Positions 1-8,663 of a DNA stretch of 64,000 bases are shown in pieces (position 1 is the stretch's first letter; each line of letters opens with the position of its first letter). The stretch comes from Streptomyces chattanoogensis (GTDB lineage Bacteria; Actinomycetota; Actinomycetes; Streptomycetales; Streptomycetaceae). The DNA lies in assembly GCF_001294335.1 (NCBI RefSeq), contig NZ_LGKG01000046.1, forward strand, positions 62,001 to 126,000, written 5' to 3'. The notes below the pieces were generated by a model. That model saw nothing but the letters and a program-made list of their open reading frames with translations, was not told where the DNA came from and searched no databases. A program made the translations under genes and the position numbers.

Positions 1-1
1 C

Positions 2-49
2 GCCTACGTCACCGCGTTCGTCGACAGACATCTGCGGCCGCAGAACTAA
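2..49 (+). CDS. C-terminal tail of an upstream protein (partial)
   Basis: The first bases form an open frame of 15 codons (AYVTAFVDRHLRPQN) ending in TAA, just before the next gene. The ending resembles the last helix of alpha/beta hydrolases such as dienelactone hydrolases, but it is too short to assign. It is probably co-transcribed with the VOC gene, since only ten bases separate the stop from that gene's ATG. Confidence 0.45.
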   Translation, partial: AYVTAFVDRHLRPQN

Positions 50-59
50 GGTGTCTTTT

Positions 60-407
60 ATGAACAGTTTGACGATGGTCGAATTTCCTACATCATCGGC
101 TGCACAGTCGGCTCGGTTCCTCCAGGCGGTCTTCGGATGGGGCGCGACCTCGTACGGCCCCGAATACACGGACGTGGACTGCGGCAGCGGTGTCAGCCTC
201 GGCTTTCAGCAGGACCGTTCCGAGGCCCCGGCCGCGCCGTTGGCCGTGATCGAGGTCGAGGACCTTGATGCGACACGGCGGGCCGTGATCGAGGCGGGCG
301 GCACGGTCACGGTCGACGCGTTCGACTTTCCCGGCGGCCGGCGTTTCCACTTCCGTGAGCCGGGCGGGAACGAACTGGCCGCCTGGGTTCCGGTGAGCCA
401 GGGGTAA
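60..407 (+). CDS. VOC (glyoxalase/bleomycin resistance) family protein
   Basis: A 115-residue single-repeat vicinal-oxygen-chelate protein. It opens with the strand 'MVEFPTSS' and a helix with AxFLQAVFGW, and ends with the family's closing motif 'FREPGGNELAAW', where the Glu is normally a metal ligand. I start it at the ATG at 60, because AAGG lies eight bases upstream; an in-frame GTG at 51 would overlap that ribosome-binding site. VOC proteins act on small electrophiles or sequester drugs as cytoplasmic dimers; the substrate cannot be read from sequence. It follows the upstream gene closely and is probably in its operon. Second of three VOC genes is convergent, ending at 468. Confidence 0.8.
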   Translation: MNSLTMVEFPTSSAAQSARFLQAVFGWGATSYGPEYTDVDCGSGVSLGFQQDRSEAPAAPLAVIEVEDLDATRRAVIEAGGTVTVDAFDFPGGRRFHFREPGGNELAAWVPVSQG

Positions 408-467
408 CGCCACGCTGTGGGCCGATCCGCACCACGGACGGATGAATCAGCCCGGCCGCGCGCAGTC

Positions 468-902
468 CTAGAGGCTGCCGAAGTCGGGGAGGGTGATCGA
501 GCCGTCCTCGGCGAGCGGGATCCCGGGGTTGTGCGCGATCTCCCAGGCGTGGCCGTCCGGATCGACGAAGGCACTGGAGTAGAAGCCAATGGCGTTGACG
601 GCCGCGGGCTTGGTGATGGTGCCGCCGGCCCGCTCCACTGCCGCGAGTAGTGCATCAACCTCCGCCTCGGACCGGACGTTGTGTGCCAGGGCGATCCCGC
701 CGAAGCCGACCGTCGGCCCGGGCTCCAGGCCGCAGTCCTCCGCCAGTTTGTCGCGACTCCACAGGACCAGTCCCAGGCCGCCCGCCTGGAAGAAGACGGT
801 CTCCTCGACTTCTTGTCCCCGCCAGCCCAAGGCTTCGTAAAAGCCCTTGGCTCGAGCGAGATCGGAGACTCCTAGCGTGACGAGAGTGATGCGTTGTTCC
901 AT
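468..902 (-). CDS. VOC family protein (glyoxalase-like)
   Basis: A 144-residue VOC protein with the typical N-terminal strand 'RITLVTLGVSDLARAKGFYEALGW' region and C-terminal 'FVDPDGHAWEIAHNPG', which carries the usual metal-ligand Glu in 'WEIAHNP'. The open frame extends 11 codons further upstream, but homologous proteins begin about here, at MEQRITLV, so I use the ATG at 902. It converges on the VOC gene ending at 407. Likely cytoplasmic; substrate unknown. Family assignment is firm, function is not. Confidence 0.85.
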   Translation of the reverse strand: MEQRITLVTLGVSDLARAKGFYEALGWRGQEVEETVFFQAGGLGLVLWSRDKLAEDCGLEPGPTVGFGGIALAHNVRSEAEVDALLAAVERAGGTITKPAAVNAIGFYSSAFVDPDGHAWEIAHNPGIPLAEDGSITLPDFGSL

Positions 903-1031
903 GCGCTCACGGTACTTCGCCCATGTCGTGGCCAACCATGCCTCTCACAGCCACATTTCCAGCACGAGACAGGAGAGAGCTGGAACTCACCGGCCACCCC
1001 GTCGACGACCGCGCGGGTGCGGGCGTAGGGG

Positions 1032-1261
1032 CTATATCTCCTCATCCTTGACCTCCAGCGCTTCGCGCGCCAGGCCGATGAACGTGACGTAGGCTTCCCG
1101 GAAATCCCGGTAGGCGTCGGTGTTCGGGCCTGGGCCAGCGCTGCACGGAAGGCCGCCCGCCCGGTGAGATAGCTGGCTGCCAGCGCGGTCAGGCAGTGAG
1201 GATGCCGACCCACAGTCCACTGTTCGCCATGGTCCAGGAGTTTGTCAGCCGGGGGCACCAT
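1032..1261 (-). pseudogene. Frameshifted gene remnant, family not recognised
   Basis: Two partial reading frames on the minus strand join into one protein-like sequence. One frame begins MVPPADKLLDHGEQW at 1261 and runs through 'CLTALAASYLTGRAAFRAALAQA'; a neighbouring frame continues with 'NTDAYRDFREAYVTFIGLA' to a TAG at 1032. The switch lies near 1125-1140 in a GC-rich run. The composition looks coding in both halves, so this is probably a broken gene of about 76 codons or a truncated longer one. I do not recognise the family. Confidence 0.35.
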
Positions 1262-1442
1262 GGAGCCAGCTCGCGAGACGTTCACTGATGAATGGATCTT
1301 CCCTTTCGGCGACTGGCAGCGGACCTCGCCGCGCGCTGTACAGCTTGTCGCGCTTGCTGCGCAGATCGCCGGTCGGGAATATCCCTGCCCACCTGGGACT
1401 TTGCAGTGACGTCCAACTGGATCAGCAGTCCTGGGGGTAGGA

Positions 1443-2285
1443 ATGAAGAACGAACGCGCGCTGGTCATCGGCGGTGGGGGAGTGGCTGGAATAGCCTGGG
1501 CGACGGGCGTGCTGGCCGGTCTCGCCGAGGCCGGGGTCGATGTCACCGCGGCGGACGCCCTGTTCGGCACCTCGGCGGGGTCGGCGGTGGCCGCACAGCT
1601 CACCAGCGGTGTAGGGCTGCCGGCGCTGTTCCAGGCACAGGTGAATGCTGCGCTGCAGAAGGAGGAGCTGACGCCACGGGACGGCGCGCTCGTCGAGGCC
1701 TTCGAGTTCGGCGAGAAGGTGTACGCCGAGGTCACCGACCCGGTGGAACGTCGGCGTCGGATGGGCGAGATGGCACTGGCCGCCGAGACCGTGACCGAGG
1801 CCGAGCGGCGGGCCGTCATCGAGGCCCGGCTGCCGTCCCACAGGTGGCCGGAGCGGAACCTGTCCGTGGTCGCCGTGGACGCCGTCACCGGTGGGACCCG
1901 GGTCTTCGACCGTACCTCCGGTGTCGGCCTGGTGGACGCCGTGACCGCGAGTTGCGCCATCCCCGGTGTCTGGCCTGCCGCGACGGTCGGCGACGCCCGC
2001 TACATCGACGGCGGTATCCGTTCGCTCACCAACCTCGATCTCGCGACAGGCTACGCCCGCATCCTCGTCATCGCTCCGATGCCCGACCCGGTGCTCGACG
2101 CCGACGCTGCCTCGATCGCCGGGCGCGGCGGCCTCATTGAGGTGATCACCCCCGACGAGGCCGCTCTTGCCGCCTTCGGAACCGACCCGCTGTCCCCCGC
2201 CAGCAGGACCCCTGCGGGCCACGCCGGTTTCGCCCAGGGCCGGGCGGCCGCACAGGCGGTCGCCGCCCTCTGGAGCAAGGCATAG
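1443..2285 (+). CDS. Patatin-like phospholipase family protein
   Basis: A 280-residue serine acylhydrolase of the patatin family. The oxyanion-hole loop is 'GGGGVAG' near residue 10, the nucleophile elbow is 'GTSAG' near residue 42 (catalytic Ser), and the dyad Asp is in 'YIDGG' near residue 190. There is no signal peptide, so it is predicted to be cytoplasmic or peripheral at the membrane, hydrolysing acyl esters or phospholipids. A purine-rich GGTAGGA lies before the ATG. It stands alone between a gene remnant and the HEAT-repeat gene. Family confident; natural substrate unknown. Confidence 0.9.
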   Translation: MKNERALVIGGGGVAGIAWATGVLAGLAEAGVDVTAADALFGTSAGSAVAAQLTSGVGLPALFQAQVNAALQKEELTPRDGALVEAFEFGEKVYAEVTDPVERRRRMGEMALAAETVTEAERRAVIEARLPSHRWPERNLSVVAVDAVTGGTRVFDRTSGVGLVDAVTASCAIPGVWPAATVGDARYIDGGIRSLTNLDLATGYARILVIAPMPDPVLDADAASIAGRGGLIEVITPDEAALAAFGTDPLSPASRTPAGHAGFAQGRAAAQAVAALWSKA

Positions 2286-2475
2286 CCCGGGGCGCGACGG
2301 AGGCGGACCCGGCGCCGGAAGGCCGTGCTGCTCGACGGCGCCGCTGACCTGGCGGGTGGTGCTGAAAATGCCCCGGTAGTCGGTGGACCGAGGGTGCCTG
2401 GCCATCTGACGGCGTGCCCCCGCTTGACCTTGACACCGTGACAAGGACTTGACTGCAGCCGAGGAGGTGGTCCCG

Positions 2476-3144
2476 ATGACCATGCCGAAAGAGGACACGA
2501 ACATGATGCGAGCTCTCCAGGGGCTGGAGAGCAGCAGCTCGTCGGTGCGGCTGCAGGCAGCGCTGGCGGTCGGCACGACGCCAGACACGCGGTGCATCGA
2601 CAAGCTCATCGAACGATGCGCGATCGAGCCCGAATTCTCTGTGCGCGAAATGCTGATGTGGGCACTCACCCGCCACTCATCATCAATGACGGTCCCAGAG
2701 CTGCTCCATGAAGTCCGTTCGGAGTGTGCACAGGCACGAAGCCAGGCGTTGCACACGCTGTCCAAGATCGGGGACCGGCAAGCGTGGCCGGCGATCACAC
2801 GGGCCCTTCTGTCCGACGCCGACGATGAGGTGGCGCGGAGTGCCTGGCGGGCAGCGGTCGTGCTCGTGCCCGAAGGCGAAGAGCCCGAGTTGGCCGCAGT
2901 GTTGTCGACGCAGCTCGGGCGCGGCGAACGCGCGATGCAGCTGAGCCTCAGCCGGGCGCTGATCGCGCTCGGCGAGGTGATCATGCCGATCCTGCGCGCG
3001 GCGATGACGGATCTCGACCCTCGCGTGCGCGCGCACGCGATCGCCACGGAACGGCTCCTGCGCGACCCGGATGCCGGATTCGAGTTTGCCATCGAGGAGG
3101 CGAAGCGCATCGTAGCCCTCGGCAGGACCAGCCAGGAGGAGTGA
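2476..3144 (+). CDS. HEAT-repeat domain protein
   Basis: A 222-residue all-helical protein of consecutive HEAT-like repeats, seen in the recurring pattern VRxxAxxALxxxG with 'RQAWPAITRALLSDADDEVARSAWRAAVVLV' and 'LDPRVRAHAIATERLL'. Such repeats form a superhelix for protein-protein contacts; there is no enzyme motif. I chose the ATG at 2476 because GAGGAGG sits nine bases upstream; a TTG at 2449 is possible. It ends six bases before the MerR-HEAT gene, so the two are an operon and may interact through their helical repeats. Confidence 0.75.
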   Translation: MTMPKEDTNMMRALQGLESSSSSVRLQAALAVGTTPDTRCIDKLIERCAIEPEFSVREMLMWALTRHSSSMTVPELLHEVRSECAQARSQALHTLSKIGDRQAWPAITRALLSDADDEVARSAWRAAVVLVPEGEEPELAAVLSTQLGRGERAMQLSLSRALIALGEVIMPILRAAMTDLDPRVRAHAIATERLLRDPDAGFEFAIEEAKRIVALGRTSQEE

Positions 3145-3150
3145 CAGGCA

Positions 3151-4155
3151 GTGTTGATCGGTGACGTGGCACGACGATCCGGGGTCAGCGCCCGCATGCT
3201 CAGGCATTACGACTCGCTCGGCCTGGTGCAGCCAACGGGTCGTACCGACGCCGGCTATCGGGAGTACTCCAGCGAGGACATCCGGCGGATCTTCCATATC
3301 GAGAGCCTGCGGTCATTGGGGCTGTCCCTGCGTGACGTCAGGCGCGCGCTCGATGATCCCGGCTTCACGCCCTCAGAGCTCGTCGACGACCTCATCCGCC
3401 AGACACGGGAACGCATTGCAGCAGAGACGGAGCTGCTCACGCGACTGTGCCGGATCGATGCCGCGGAACCGGCCGGCTGGGAGGAGGTCCTCCAGACCGT
3501 TGCACTCCTCCAGGCGTTGGGGTCAAAGAGCGCCGGGATGCGCCAGCGCGCGGCCTTGTCCTCGGTCGATGAGGTTCCGGTGCCAGTGGAAGCACTGGTC
3601 GAGGCGGCGCTGAGCGAGACGGACCCGAACGTCGCCGGAGCCCTGCGTTGGGCTCTGGCGCAATGGGGCGATGGCGGATTGGCGCTGCTCGCGGAGGGCC
3701 TCGGCTCACCGGCAGCCGAGGTGCGGAAACGCGCCGTCCAGTCCATCGCCGAGCTTCCGAGCGGTGAGGCGACCGCGCGGTTGCGGGACGCCCTCACGAA
3801 CTCCGACGTCGTGGTCCGCAGGTGTGCGGCTCTGGCGCTCGGGGCGCGTGGAGTGGCGGACGCGGTCCCGACGCTTGTCGACATGATCGTCGAGGAGACG
3901 AACGACGTCGATGCGGCCGATGCACTGGCCGCGCTGGCGCGTGATCCCGCGTTGGCGGATCAGATCGCCACCAGGCTCGTTGATTTCCTCGCCGATGGCA
4001 CCGTGGAATCGTCAGCACGTCGACGGTTGACACAGGCACTCGCGGATATCCCTGGAATCACCACGTCACGTGCCCTCGCAGATCTGTCACACGACGAGGA
4101 CCGTGCCGTTGCGCTCACTGCGGCATACATCCTCGGGATCCGCAACGCACGATGA
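3151..4155 (+). CDS. MerR-family regulator fused to HEAT repeats
   Basis: A 334-residue protein that starts with a MerR DNA-binding domain (residues 1-70: 'LIGDVARRSGVSARMLRHYDSLGLV' and 'GYREYSSEDIRRI'), then a dimerisation helix to about residue 115. The effector position holds HEAT repeats (about residues 125-330: 'EVRKRAVQSIAELPSG', 'VVRRCAALALGARGVADAVP') instead of a ligand-binding domain such as TipAS or GyrI. The start is GTG, 6 bases after the stop of the HEAT-only gene, with AGGAGGA overlapping that stop. The regulator probably senses or recruits a protein, perhaps its neighbour; that is inference. Confidence 0.85.
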   Translation: MLIGDVARRSGVSARMLRHYDSLGLVQPTGRTDAGYREYSSEDIRRIFHIESLRSLGLSLRDVRRALDDPGFTPSELVDDLIRQTRERIAAETELLTRLCRIDAAEPAGWEEVLQTVALLQALGSKSAGMRQRAALSSVDEVPVPVEALVEAALSETDPNVAGALRWALAQWGDGGLALLAEGLGSPAAEVRKRAVQSIAELPSGEATARLRDALTNSDVVVRRCAALALGARGVADAVPTLVDMIVEETNDVDAADALAALARDPALADQIATRLVDFLADGTVESSARRRLTQALADIPGITTSRALADLSHDEDRAVALTAAYILGIRNAR

Positions 4156-4170
4156 CGGCTCTTTCCTGGG

Positions 4171-4212
4171 GTGCCTGTGCCTGTCCCCGTGCCTGTCCCC
4201 GTGCCTGGGGCC
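4171..4212. repeat. Short 12-bp tandem repeat
   Basis: Two exact copies of GTGCCTGTCCCC (4177-4188 and 4189-4200) flanked by partial copies, just after the stop of the MerR-HEAT gene. It is a small slippage-type array. The sequence after it, GGGGCCCCGG, could pair with the CCCC blocks, so the array may add to transcription termination; this is weak. Confidence 0.5.
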
Positions 4213-4348
4213 CCGGTGTTGTGTTGCTGGTCACCGCCGATCATTTGTCGGGCAAGCCCGGGGCCCACGGGGAGCGGACCGTACGGCACAGGCGGGTCGT
4301 GGAATGCCGGGGCGGAATGCCAGGGCGTTCACGGAGGTTGATCACAGC

Positions 4349-4807
4349 ATGACTCAAGGACCAGCCCCTCGTTCCCTGTCCGACGAAGCCCTCTCCGACC
4401 TGCTCGCCAAGCAGCAGTTCGGCACCCTCGCCACGGTGAAGCAAAGCGGCCATCCCCACCTGACCACCATGCTCTACAGCTGGGACCCCGAGGCCCGCAT
4501 CGTGCGGCTGTCCACCACAGCGGACCGCATCAAGGTCAAGCATCTGCAGCGCAACCCGCGTGCGGCGCTGCATGTGCAGGGCGGCGACGTTTGGTCGTTC
4601 GCCGTCGTCGAGGGTGCGGCCGAGGTTTCCGAGACCACGACGGTCCCCGGCGACGCGGTGGGACGGGAATTGCTCGCGATGATCCCGGCGGCCGCGAAGC
4701 CGGAGGACGAAGACGCGTTTCTTGAGCAGCTGGTCGCCGAGCGGAGGATCGTCATCCGGCTGAGGGCGGATCGGCTGTACGGGACGGCCCTGGATATCAA
4801 TGGCTAG
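4349..4807 (+). CDS. PPOX-class (F420- or flavin-dependent) oxidoreductase
   Basis: A 152-residue pyridoxamine-5'-phosphate-oxidase-fold protein. The split-barrel opening is 'LLAKQQFGTLATVKQSGHPHLTTMLYSWD', followed by 'RIVRLSTTADRIKVKHLQRNPRAALHV', the usual FMN/F420 contact region, and 'WSFAVVEGAAEV'. Actinobacterial members of this subfamily commonly use deazaflavin F420. The start is the ATG at 4349, with GGAGG at 4332-4336. The open frame continues upstream, but without family similarity. It is monocistronic; the substrate is unknown. Confidence 0.85.
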   Translation: MTQGPAPRSLSDEALSDLLAKQQFGTLATVKQSGHPHLTTMLYSWDPEARIVRLSTTADRIKVKHLQRNPRAALHVQGGDVWSFAVVEGAAEVSETTTVPGDAVGRELLAMIPAAAKPEDEDAFLEQLVAERRIVIRLRADRLYGTALDING

Positions 4808-5154
4808 GTTCGATGCGACCGTGCTGCTCGTGGCCACTCGTTGACGACTGCGACTGGCACGGTCGCGTGGCCTTCCCTCTCGCACTCGGGCGGGTGGGTG
4901 GGCCAGGCGTTGCGTTGCCGATCGGTGGGGGAGACCCCCGGCGCTTGAACCCGAACCTTCCTGACGGCATCAGATATCGAGGTGCGTCACACATGAGGGC
5001 CTGCGCCGGGCACCCCCGGCGGCAGAGCACAGTTTCGCGACCGGCCCTAGTCCGGAAGGCGGAGTGCAAGATCCGTACGAAGGCCGTTTCGTCGGCGCAG
5101 GCGGTGCCGCGAAGGTGAACGGGACCCGCCCGACTCACCTTACGGAGGCCGACA
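4808..5154. other. Intergenic stretch without a recognisable gene
   Basis: No open frame here has family features. The last 20 bases hold the ribosome-binding site (CGGAGG) of the methyltransferase, so its promoter probably lies here. I see no repeat or RNA gene. Confidence 0.5.
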
Positions 5155-6210
5155 TTGGACACGCCGCACCCGACCGCCCGCTCAGCAGCCACGGACGCCG
5201 AGGCCACGGCGGACGCAGCGCATCTGATCGAGCAGTCCCTGGGCCACCTGTTCTCCGCGGCGCTGCGGACCGCCGCCGTCCTGCGTCTGGCCGATCACCT
5301 GGCGTCGGGACCCCGTTCCCCCGCCGAACTGGCCCGTCTGACCGGTACCGACGCCGTGTCCCTGCGGCGCGCCCTGCGCTACCTCGCCACCCGGAAGGTA
5401 TTCCGTGAGGGCGACGACGGCGCCTTCCACCTCACCCCCGCAGCGCGACTCCTCCGGACCGACGTGCCCGGTTCGCTGCACCCCGCGGTGATGATGCTGA
5501 CCGACGATCTGTTCGTGCGGTCCTCGTCGGCGCTCGACGAGACCATACGGACCGGCGAACCGGCGTTCCCCAAGGTCTTCGGCGCCCCCTTCTTCGAGTA
5601 CGTCACGCAGGAACCCGCCACCCGGGCACTCTTCGACACCGGAATGGCGGCCTTCTCCGAGCCGATGGACGACCTGATCGCCGGTACCTACCCCTTCCCC
5701 CGGCAGGGCACGGTCGTCGATGTCGGCGGTGGCCGCGGCGGGCTGCTGCGCCAGGTGCTGCTGCGCCATCCCGGCTTGTCCGGGGTTCTCTTCGACCAGG
5801 AGCCCGCGCTGCGTGAACACGCCTTGTCCGAACCGGAGTTGGCCGGACGGTGGCGCGCGGAACCGGGCGACTTCTTCGCATCCGTACCGGAGGGCGGCGA
5901 CATCTACCTCCTGAAGCATGTGCTGCACGACTGGGACGACGACAGCGCCGTGCGCATCCTGCAGTCGTGCCGCAGGTCCCTGGCGCCCGACGGCCGGGTC
6001 CTGGTCGTCGACTCGGTCCCGGCACCGGGCAACGCACCGCATCCGGGAAAGGCCCTGGATCTGGCGATGATGACGATCGTGACGGGCAAGGAACGCGGCC
6101 CGGCGGAGCTGGACGCCCTCTTCACCCGGGCCGGACTGCGCCGCACCCGGATCCTTCCCACTCCGACCTTCGCGTCCATTGTCGAGGCGACCGCGGCCCA
6201 GGACCGGTAA
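5155..6210 (+). CDS. SAM-dependent O-methyltransferase (acetylserotonin/caffeate type)
   Basis: A 351-residue class I methyltransferase. Residues 20-100 form the winged-helix dimerisation domain ('LRTAAVLRLADHLASGPRSPAELARLTG'); the Rossmann domain has SAM motif I 'VVDVGGGRGGLL' near residue 190 and 'DIYLLKHVLHDWDDD' near 255, where the His is the catalytic base in this family. Relatives methylate polyketide or phenazine hydroxyls. The start is TTG with CGGAGG seven bases upstream. It converges on the LysR gene. A link to the flavin monooxygenase at 7356 is possible, since such pairs decorate aromatic metabolites. Confidence 0.9.
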   Translation: MDTPHPTARSAATDAEATADAAHLIEQSLGHLFSAALRTAAVLRLADHLASGPRSPAELARLTGTDAVSLRRALRYLATRKVFREGDDGAFHLTPAARLLRTDVPGSLHPAVMMLTDDLFVRSSSALDETIRTGEPAFPKVFGAPFFEYVTQEPATRALFDTGMAAFSEPMDDLIAGTYPFPRQGTVVDVGGGRGGLLRQVLLRHPGLSGVLFDQEPALREHALSEPELAGRWRAEPGDFFASVPEGGDIYLLKHVLHDWDDDSAVRILQSCRRSLAPDGRVLVVDSVPAPGNAPHPGKALDLAMMTIVTGKERGPAELDALFTRAGLRRTRILPTPTFASIVEATAAQDR

Positions 6211-6310
6211 TCGGCTCGCCACATCGCCGGCCAGGGACCGGACCTCGGCGAGCCGCACGAAGACGTCCGGTACGTGCCGCCGCCCGGAAAGCAGGGCCCC
6301 TGGCCGACGG

Positions 6311-7189
6311 TTACCGCAGCGCTTCGCGGATGCGCCGGGCCAGGGCGCGTCCCGCCGGGTTGCCCGGACCTCCGGCTCGCCAGGCGAAGGCCAGGCGTCC
6401 GCGCAGTGCGGGACGGTCGATCGGGATCACTCGCAGCCGCTCCGGCCGTGTCTTCGCGAACTCACCGGGCAGGATCGCCGCGCCCAGGCCGCGGGCGGCC
6501 AACTGCGCGAGGACGACGGGATCGCTGGCTTCGAAGGCGATCCGGGGAGTGAACCCGGCGGCGGTGCATGCCTCGTCGAGCTGGGAACGCAGGCCCGTGC
6601 CGCGGGGCAGGCTGATCAGGTCGCGGTCGCGCAGCGCGGCGAGGGGGACCGCCGCCTGCGCGGCGAATTCATGGGTCTGACCGACTGCGACGACGATCGG
6701 CTGCTCGTCCACCACCTGGATCTCGATGCCGTCCGGGGGTGTGCTGCCCACACTGATCAGGGCCATATCGAGTTGCCCCGTACTCAGGGCGTCGACCAGC
6801 GGGCCGGTGTCCGCTTCGGTCAGGGTGATCTCGACTGCCGGATGGGCCTGGTGGAAGTCCGCCAGGAGGCCGGGCAGATCGACATCGTGCGAGATCACGG
6901 CTCCGAGGGCGAGCCGCCCACGGAGAAGTCCGGTCAGTTCGTCGACGGCGAGCCGGGCTCTGTCCACCGCGGCGAGCGCCGACCGCGCGTGGGGGAGGGC
7001 GACCTCGCCCGCCTCGGTCAGCCGCACCGTACGGCCTGAGCGGTCGAGCAGCGTCTCCCCGAACTCCCGCTCAAGACGGCGTATTTGGGCGCTGACCCCG
7101 GACTGGGCCACATGGAACCTCTCGGCAGCTCGGGTGAAGCTTCCCTCCTCGGCCACCGCCACGAAGTACGCAAGCTGTCGCAGTTCCAT
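6311..7189 (-). CDS. LysR-family transcriptional regulator
   Basis: A 292-residue LysR regulator. The N-terminal winged helix is plain ('MELRQLAYFVAVAEEGSFTR', 'LHVAQSGVSAQIRRLEREFGETLLDR' region), followed by the periplasmic-binding-like effector domain from about residue 90. It is divergent from the flavin monooxygenase at 7356 across 166 bases, the classical arrangement in which a LysR protein controls its neighbour and represses itself. The effector is unknown. Confidence 0.93.
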   Translation of the reverse strand: MELRQLAYFVAVAEEGSFTRAAERFHVAQSGVSAQIRRLEREFGETLLDRSGRTVRLTEAGEVALPHARSALAAVDRARLAVDELTGLLRGRLALGAVISHDVDLPGLLADFHQAHPAVEITLTEADTGPLVDALSTGQLDMALISVGSTPPDGIEIQVVDEQPIVVAVGQTHEFAAQAAVPLAALRDRDLISLPRGTGLRSQLDEACTAAGFTPRIAFEASDPVVLAQLAARGLGAAILPGEFAKTRPERLRVIPIDRPALRGRLAFAWRAGGPGNPAGRALARRIREALR

Positions 7190-7355
7190 AACCCATCATG
7201 CTAGCCACCATGCTCACCATCTCTTGGACATCTGGCACGCGTCGCCTCAGGGTGGAAGGTGTGAGAAAGGGGGCGTTCATGGATACACCCCGTGAACACG
7301 CCGTCGTCTGCAACCAGTTGGGCCAACCGCTCGTGCCAGGACTCCAGGGGGAACG
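7190..7355. promoter_or_regulatory. Divergent control region, LysR / monooxygenase
   Basis: The 166 bases between two divergent starts should hold both promoters. A direct repeat of CATGCT (7197-7202 and 7209-7214, 12-base period) lies next to the LysR start, and AGGGGG lies before the monooxygenase ATG. The repeat is a candidate LysR-site element; a true T-N11-A box was not resolved. Confidence 0.35.
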
Positions 7356-8546
7356 ATGACCGTACTCATAGCCGGGGCGGGGATCGGCGGGCTGACCGCC
7401 GCGCTGAGCCTGCACGCCACGGGCGCTGATGTGCTCGTGGTGGAAAGCGCCCGTGAGATGAGGCCGCTCGGCGTCGGCATCAATCTGTTGCCGCACGCCG
7501 TACGAGAACTGACCGAACTCGGCCTCGGTGAAGACCTCGCCGCCCTCGGCGTGGCCACCGCCGAGCATGTGTACAGCGACCGGTTCGGCAACGAGATCTT
7601 CAGCGAACCCCGCGGAACGGCGCAGGGCTATCGCTGGCCGCAGTACTCGATTCACCGCGGTGAACTGCAGATGCTGCTCCTCGCGGCGGTCAGGGAACGG
7701 CTCGGCGCCGACGCAGTCCGCTCCGGAACGCGTCTGGTGGGCTTCGACGAGTCGGGGGAGGCGGGCACCGTCCGAGCCCACCTCCTGGACCGGGCGACCG
7801 GGATCGTCGGGGAGACCGCCGCCGACGCTCTCATCGGGGCGGACGGGCTGCACTCGGCGGTCCGCGCCCGGTTGCATCCCGACGGCGGGCCGCTGCTGTG
7901 GTCGGGGATCCGGATGTGGCGGGGCACGGCCGAGGCGGAGCCGTTCCTCACCGGCCGCTCGATGGCGATCGTGCGCGACGGCGACGTGGAACTGGTCGCG
8001 TATCCGATCGGTGGTGGCAGGATCAACTGGGTGTGCGGGGTGCGGGTGTCGGAGCCTCAGCCCCTCGCCGAGGACGCCGGCTGGAACCGCAGGGGGCTCC
8101 TCGCGGACGTGATGCCGTACTGCCAGGACTGGCAACTCGGCTGGCTCGATGTGCCCGCACTGCTCGCGGGCAGCGGCGAGATCCTCGAGTACCCGATGGT
8201 CGACCGGGAACCGCTGCCCGTCTGGGGACGCGGCCGGGTGACCCTCCTCGGTGACGCCGCGCACCCGATGTATCCAGTGGGCGCCAACGGCGGCTCCCAG
8301 GCCATCGTCGACGCCCGTGTCCTCGCGCACGAACTCGCGCGGGCCGACGATGTGCCGACCGGCCTCGCGCAGTACGAGAACGCGCGCCGGGACGCGACAG
8401 CAGCCGTCGTCCGCGCGAACCGCGACATGAGCCTGGCCGGAGGCCGGACCATGCGGGAACTCGCCCGCATCACCGATGCCTATCGATCCGCAACGGGGAG
8501 CGACATGCAGGCACTCAACACGCGCGCTTCCCTGACGCCTTGCTGA
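7356..8546 (+). CDS. FAD-dependent monooxygenase (PHBH/PhzS-like)
   Basis: A 396-residue group A flavoprotein monooxygenase. It has the N-terminal GxGxxG dinucleotide fold 'VLIAGAGIGGLTAALSLHATG', the 'GADGLHSAVR' DG motif near residue 160, and the 'RVTLLGDAAHPMYPVGANGGSQAIVDA' GD motif near 300. The run 'GINLLPHAVRELTELGL' is typical of PhzS-like flavin-dependent oxidoreductases that hydroxylate aromatic acids. It is divergent from the LysR gene, its likely regulator. The substrate is presumably aromatic; not proven. Confidence 0.9.
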   Translation: MTVLIAGAGIGGLTAALSLHATGADVLVVESAREMRPLGVGINLLPHAVRELTELGLGEDLAALGVATAEHVYSDRFGNEIFSEPRGTAQGYRWPQYSIHRGELQMLLLAAVRERLGADAVRSGTRLVGFDESGEAGTVRAHLLDRATGIVGETAADALIGADGLHSAVRARLHPDGGPLLWSGIRMWRGTAEAEPFLTGRSMAIVRDGDVELVAYPIGGGRINWVCGVRVSEPQPLAEDAGWNRRGLLADVMPYCQDWQLGWLDVPALLAGSGEILEYPMVDREPLPVWGRGRVTLLGDAAHPMYPVGANGGSQAIVDARVLAHELARADDVPTGLAQYENARRDATAAVVRANRDMSLAGGRTMRELARITDAYRSATGSDMQALNTRASLTPC

Positions 8547-8567
8547 CAGACCTCAGCGGGGTGTGGT

Positions 8568-8599
8568 GCCGCCGAAGCGGAACATCGAGCTTCGGCGGC
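8568..8599. terminator. Bidirectional hairpin terminator
   Basis: An 11-bp perfect inverted repeat, GCCGCCGAAGC and GCTTCGGCGGC, with a 10-base loop. It lies 21 bases after the monooxygenase stop and between convergent genes. No U-tract follows, as usual in Streptomyces. Short AACCAGCC-type repeats follow at about 8605-8633. Confidence 0.7.
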
Positions 8600-8663
8600 G
8601 TCACCAACCAGCCAACCAGCCAGCCAACCAACCTCGTCGGCGCATACGGCGTTGAGGAGGGGG

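Noticed and set aside
1422..3197. A 591-codon minus-strand frame over the patatin and HEAT genes
   Set aside because: It is a shadow of the plus-strand genes, rich in Ser and Arg, and covers two proteins with clear family motifs on the other strand.
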